Below are positions 60,996 through 64,000 of a stretch of 64,000 bases of DNA, piece after piece. The DNA lies in the NCBI RefSeq assembly GCF_035645195.1, contig NZ_DASQNA010000018.1, positions 248,001 to 312,000 of the forward strand, written 5' to 3'. The position numbers and the translations under genes were made by a program. Positions within the stretch are counted from its first letter, which is position 1, and each line of letters begins with the position of its first letter. The DNA comes from Paenibacillus sp. (GTDB lineage Bacteria > Bacillota > Bacilli > Paenibacillales > YIM-B00363). Under the pieces are notes generated by a model. It had not been told where the DNA came from. It did not search any database and saw only the letters and a program-made list of their open reading frames with translations.

Positions 60996-62634
60996 AATTT
61001 TGGTGGTCGACGACGAAGACTATTTGGTCGACGGCGTGACGACGTTGCTGCGGGAAATCGACGAACCGGAGCTGGACGTGTACTCCGCGTACACCGCGTT
61101 CGAAGCGCTCGAATGGCTGGAGCGGACGAAGATCGACGTCGTCCTGTCCGACATCCATATGCCCGGCATGGACGGGCTGGAGCTGCAGCGGCGCATCGCC
61201 GAACGGTGGCCGGACTGCCGGGTCATCTTCCTTACGGGCTACGACGATTTCGAATACGCAAAAACGGCGCTGCAGCGGCAAGCGGTCGATTATATTTTAA
61301 AGACTGAAGGCGATGCCGCGATCGTCGATGCAGTGCGCAAAGCGATCGATTGCGTCGACAGCGATCAACGGATGGAGGAGCTCGTCCGCGAAGCCGAACG
61401 CCAGCGCCGGGAGCTCCGTCCGGTGCTCCAGCGGGAATTTTGGCTCGATGTGCTGGCGTACGGGGAAACCGACGGGGCGCGCGACTTGGCGGAGCCGTTC
61501 GCGGAGCTCGGCATCGGCCTGTCGCCGAACGAACCGGTGTTGCTGCTCCTTGGAGAAATCGACCGGTGGGACGACGGTCTCGGCCGCGGGGATAAAGCGT
61601 TAATCTTATATGCGGCGGCCAACATCTCCGAAGAAATCGTCGGCAGAGGGGCGAAAATTCACGCTTGCACGTACGACCGCAACAAGCTCGTCTGGTTCGT
61701 CCAGCCCGACCGAAAGACGGCGTTCGCGACGGACCGGGAAGAGGAAATATGGGAACGGCTCGCCAAGTTCATCCAAGGCAGCATGGAGACGGTGCAGGCG
61801 ACATGCCGAAAGCTGCTGCGCCATACGCTCTCCGTCGTCGTCGCGAGGGAGGCGGTACCGTGGGACGAGGCGGCCGAGAAATACGAAGCGTTGAAGCTGT
61901 TATTCAATCGCGGGCTTGGCAGCCGGGAGGAGCTTCTGCTGTCCGAAGAGGCCGGAACGTCCGGTCAGACGGAGGACGGCGCCGGGATGCCGACAGGCTG
62001 GCGGACGAAGCTCGGGGAGCTCGCGGACCGGCTGAGCGGCGGGCAGCGCGACGAATTCTTCGATCAGTATTACCCGTTCATGGAACGCGCGGGCCGGTCG
62101 GGCGGTTACCGGCTGGCCGCGTTTTATGGCGTGGCGGATCGGCTGCTCGATTGTCTGGAGCGGCATCGGCTGTTGGGGCGGGCGGCGAACGAGCTCGATT
62201 TGGTACGCGTGACGAGCTTTGAACGGCATGCCTCTTGGCCGGAAGCGACGGCGCAGCTCGCGGCCGCCGCGGAATGGTTATTCGCAGCGCGCGAAGAGAG
62301 CAAGCTGCGGCAGGAGGAGCAGCTCGTGCTGCGGCTGGAGCAGCACATTCGCGGCCATCTGAGCGAAGATTTGTCGCTCGTCCGGCTCGGCGAGCTCGTG
62401 GCGCTGAATCCGGTTTATTTGTCCCGGGTGTACAAGCAGCTGACGGGCCGCAACTTGACCGACACGATTCTGGAAGCGAAGCTGGAGCGGGCGAAGGAGC
62501 TGCTCGGCAAAACCGATCTTCTGATCCAGGACATTACGAAAGAAGTCGGCTTCGAATCGCCGGCGTATTTCACGCGCTTCTTCAAAAAGTACGTAAATAT
62601 GTCGCCGCAGCAGTATCGAGATTCGCTTCGGTAA
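60988..62634 (+). CDS. Response regulator, YesN type (receiver plus AraC-type DNA-binding domain)
   Basis: A 548-residue regulator. The receiver domain has the phosphoacceptor D55 in VVLSDIHMPGMDG, with the acidic pocket at the start (ILVVDDEDYLVDG) and K in FLTGYDDFEYAKTAL, YILKTEGD. A long central region (about residues 130-440) is variable. The C-terminus contains two AraC-type helix-turn-helix motifs (EDLSLVRLGELVALNPVYLSR; LIQDITKEVGFESPAYFTRFFKK). It is translated as a coupled unit with the kinase and probably controls the downstream solute-binding-protein operon. Confidence 0.95.
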   Translation: MFKILVVDDEDYLVDGVTTLLREIDEPELDVYSAYTAFEALEWLERTKIDVVLSDIHMPGMDGLELQRRIAERWPDCRVIFLTGYDDFEYAKTALQRQAVDYILKTEGDAAIVDAVRKAIDCVDSDQRMEELVREAERQRRELRPVLQREFWLDVLAYGETDGARDLAEPFAELGIGLSPNEPVLLLLGEIDRWDDGLGRGDKALILYAAANISEEIVGRGAKIHACTYDRNKLVWFVQPDRKTAFATDREEEIWERLAKFIQGSMETVQATCRKLLRHTLSVVVAREAVPWDEAAEKYEALKLLFNRGLGSREELLLSEEAGTSGQTEDGAGMPTGWRTKLGELADRLSGGQRDEFFDQYYPFMERAGRSGGYRLAAFYGVADRLLDCLERHRLLGRAANELDLVRVTSFERHASWPEATAQLAAAAEWLFAAREESKLRQEEQLVLRLEQHIRGHLSEDLSLVRLGELVALNPVYLSRVYKQLTGRNLTDTILEAKLERAKELLGKTDLLIQDITKEVGFESPAYFTRFFKKYVNMSPQQYRDSLR

Positions 62635-62702
62635 TAAACAACAACAAAAGATATCAATCGATAACTAGTAAAGAGAAGTCAAGCGAAGTATAAATCGGAT
62701 TA

Positions 62703-62731
62703 TTGTTGCGGGTGTTGCCCGGGTCTATACT
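62703..62731 (+). promoter_or_regulatory. Promoter of the solute-binding protein gene
   Basis: TTGTTG (62703-62708), a 17-nt spacer and TATACT (62726-62731). Confidence 0.55.
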
Positions 62732-62744
62732 TGGAAACAAGCAG

Positions 62745-62758
62745 AGTAAGCGCTTACT
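62745..62758. promoter_or_regulatory. cre-like palindrome (candidate CcpA site)
   Basis: AGTAAGCGCTTACT is a perfect 14-bp palindrome matching the cre consensus TGWAARCGYTWNCW at 13 of 14 positions. It lies a few bases downstream of the predicted transcription start, a repressing or roadblock position. Confidence 0.72.
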
Positions 62759-62785
62759 ACTCAACGAACACGGGGGGCTCCGAAC

Positions 62786-64000
62786 ATGAGAAAACAACGG
62801 AAAATGACGGCGATGGCTTCGACGGCAGTGGCGCTGTCCATGCTATTGGCCGCTTGCTCCGGCGGCGGCGCGGCGACGGAAGTCGGCGACTCCGGCAAGT
62901 CGGCCGGCGCGGGGGAAGCGAATGGAGGAACGTCGAATACGGCCCCTGCCACGCAAGAAAATCTCGATCCGCTCGGTAAATACGATCCGCCGATTACGGT
63001 CCGCGCGGTGCGCCGGGTCGACCAATCGACGAAGTATAAGGACGGCGAGTCGGTCGACAACAACGTATGGACGCGAGCGTACGAAGAACTGCTCGGCGTC
63101 AAAATCGCGAACGACTGGGTCGTCGTCGGCAGCGGCGATCAGTATAACCAGAAGCTGAACGTCTCGCTCGCCTCCGGCGACCTGCCCGACATCTTCAGCG
63201 TCAACGCGCAGCAGCTTAAGCAGCTCGTCGAAGCGGGCCAAATCGAGGACTTGACGGAAGTGTACGAGAAGTACGCTTCGGATTACACGAAGCAAGTTAT
63301 GACGGAGAGCGGTCCGAACATCCTGAGCTCGGCTACCTTCGGCGGCAAGCTGATGGCGATTCCGGTCGCGGCAGGCACGATCGACGGACTGCCGCTGCTG
63401 TGGATTCGAACGGATTGGCTGCAAAAGCTGAACTTGCCGGAGCCGAAAACGATGGACGACGTCATCGCCATCGCCCGGGCGTTCGCGACGCAGGACCCGG
63501 ACGGCAACGGCAAAGACGACACGATCGGCATGGCCGCTTCCAAAGATTTATATGGCGGCTTCCCCGGATTGGACGGCTTCTTTAACGCATACCACGCGTA
63601 TCCGGCGACGGGCAAGATGTGGATCAAGGACGACAGCGGCCAGCTCGTCAACGGCGCGATTCAGCCGGAAGTGAAGACGGCGCTCGCCAAGCTTCAAGAG
63701 CTGTACAAGGAAGGCATTCTCGACAAAGAATTCGGCAGCAAGGACGGCGGCAAAGTCGCCGAAGCGGCGACGAGCGGCAAACTGGGCCTCTACTTCGGCC
63801 AAATGTGGACGCCGATCTGGCCTTTGCAAGACGGCAAAAACAAAGACGCCGCGATGGATTGGAAGCCGTTCCCGATTCCGTCCTCGGACGGACAGCCGGT
63901 AAAGCTGCAGGCGAATTTCCCGGTGAACGACTACTGGGTCGTACGCAAAGGCTACGAGCATCCGGAAGTAATGGTAAAGCTCCAAAACATTACCCTGCAA
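62786..64000 (+). CDS. Extracellular solute-binding lipoprotein (family 1, partial)
   Basis: The first 405 codons of an ABC-type sugar-binding protein; the frame stays open to the right edge. Signal peptide with lipobox LLAAC (C24), a Gly/Ser/Ala linker, then a family 1 binding fold with DLPDIFSVNAQQLKQLVEAG near residues 133-152, then LWIRTDWLQKLNLPEPKT and DPDGNGKDDTIGMAA, a combination typical of the LipO/YtcQ-like oligosaccharide-binding lipoproteins of Paenibacillaceae. GGGGGG lies a few bases before the ATG. It follows a YesM/YesN pair, the usual regulator of such transporters, and has a cre-like site in its leader, so carbon-catabolite control is likely. Permease genes are expected further right. 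Confidence 0.94.
   Translation, partial: MRKQRKMTAMASTAVALSMLLAACSGGGAATEVGDSGKSAGAGEANGGTSNTAPATQENLDPLGKYDPPITVRAVRRVDQSTKYKDGESVDNNVWTRAYEELLGVKIANDWVVVGSGDQYNQKLNVSLASGDLPDIFSVNAQQLKQLVEAGQIEDLTEVYEKYASDYTKQVMTESGPNILSSATFGGKLMAIPVAAGTIDGLPLLWIRTDWLQKLNLPEPKTMDDVIAIARAFATQDPDGNGKDDTIGMAASKDLYGGFPGLDGFFNAYHAYPATGKMWIKDDSGQLVNGAIQPEVKTALAKLQELYKEGILDKEFGSKDGGKVAEAATSGKLGLYFGQMWTPIWPLQDGKNKDAAMDWKPFPIPSSDGQPVKLQANFPVNDYWVVRKGYEHPEVMVKLQNITLQ

Overview
The window is GC-rich, densely coded chromosomal DNA from a Gram-positive, spore-former-type Firmicute, most likely Paenibacillaceae (Paenibacillus/Cohnella-like; inferred). The grounds are strong purine-rich ribosome binding sites with many GTG/TTG starts, Bacillus-style gene neighbourhoods (mtnE-mtnU, parE-parC, a double-dynamin DynA, a proB T-box), an S-layer-homology protein, a GlgBCDA operon, and a YesM/YesN-type two-component system beside a lipoprotein sugar-binding protein. 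I saw no rRNA, tRNA, insertion sequence, prophage or CRISPR array.

Layout. 1-663: start of proB (minus) behind a T-box leader. 725-4665: a secreted orphan, a HAD phosphatase, the methionine-salvage pair mtnE/mtnU, and a small coiled-coil protein. 4734-7831: a LysR regulator divergent from leuCD. 7934-8958: a nuclease-like orphan and a six-copy 51-bp tandem repeat. 8999-11535: an ABC-2 exporter operon ending in its own TetR repressor, with two palindromic operators around the promoter. 11685-15968: a cell-wall amidase and a large SLH surface protein. 16159-21028: endonuclease III, a small unknown protein and DynA. 21222-27677: a heterodimeric ABC exporter, an M24 peptidase, a 33-codon small ORF and a CBS-domain membrane protein. 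27943-31470: a TAXI-TRAP transporter. 31514-35545: ferritin, a DUF421 protein, a GDSL hydrolase and an ABC-2 transporter. 35592-40056: topoisomerase IV.

40057-42436 holds no convincing gene. It contains a tandem array of 14 related units (about 90, 169 or 198 bp each) closed off by an intrinsic terminator on either side. This is the least explained part of the window and my best candidate for something undescribed.

42437-64000: a MarR regulator, a CapA-like lipoprotein with an RNA-methyltransferase-like protein, a PAP2 phosphatase, the glycogen operon glgBCDA, an Eis-like acetyltransferase, a SufR-like regulator, catalase, cardiolipin synthase, an AraC regulator divergent from a pyruvate kinase, then a histidine kinase/response regulator pair and the start of a solute-binding lipoprotein that runs off the window. 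Carbon control is suggested by a cre-like palindrome just downstream of the lipoprotein promoter and by a perfect 16-bp palindrome between the -35 and -10 of the kinase operon.
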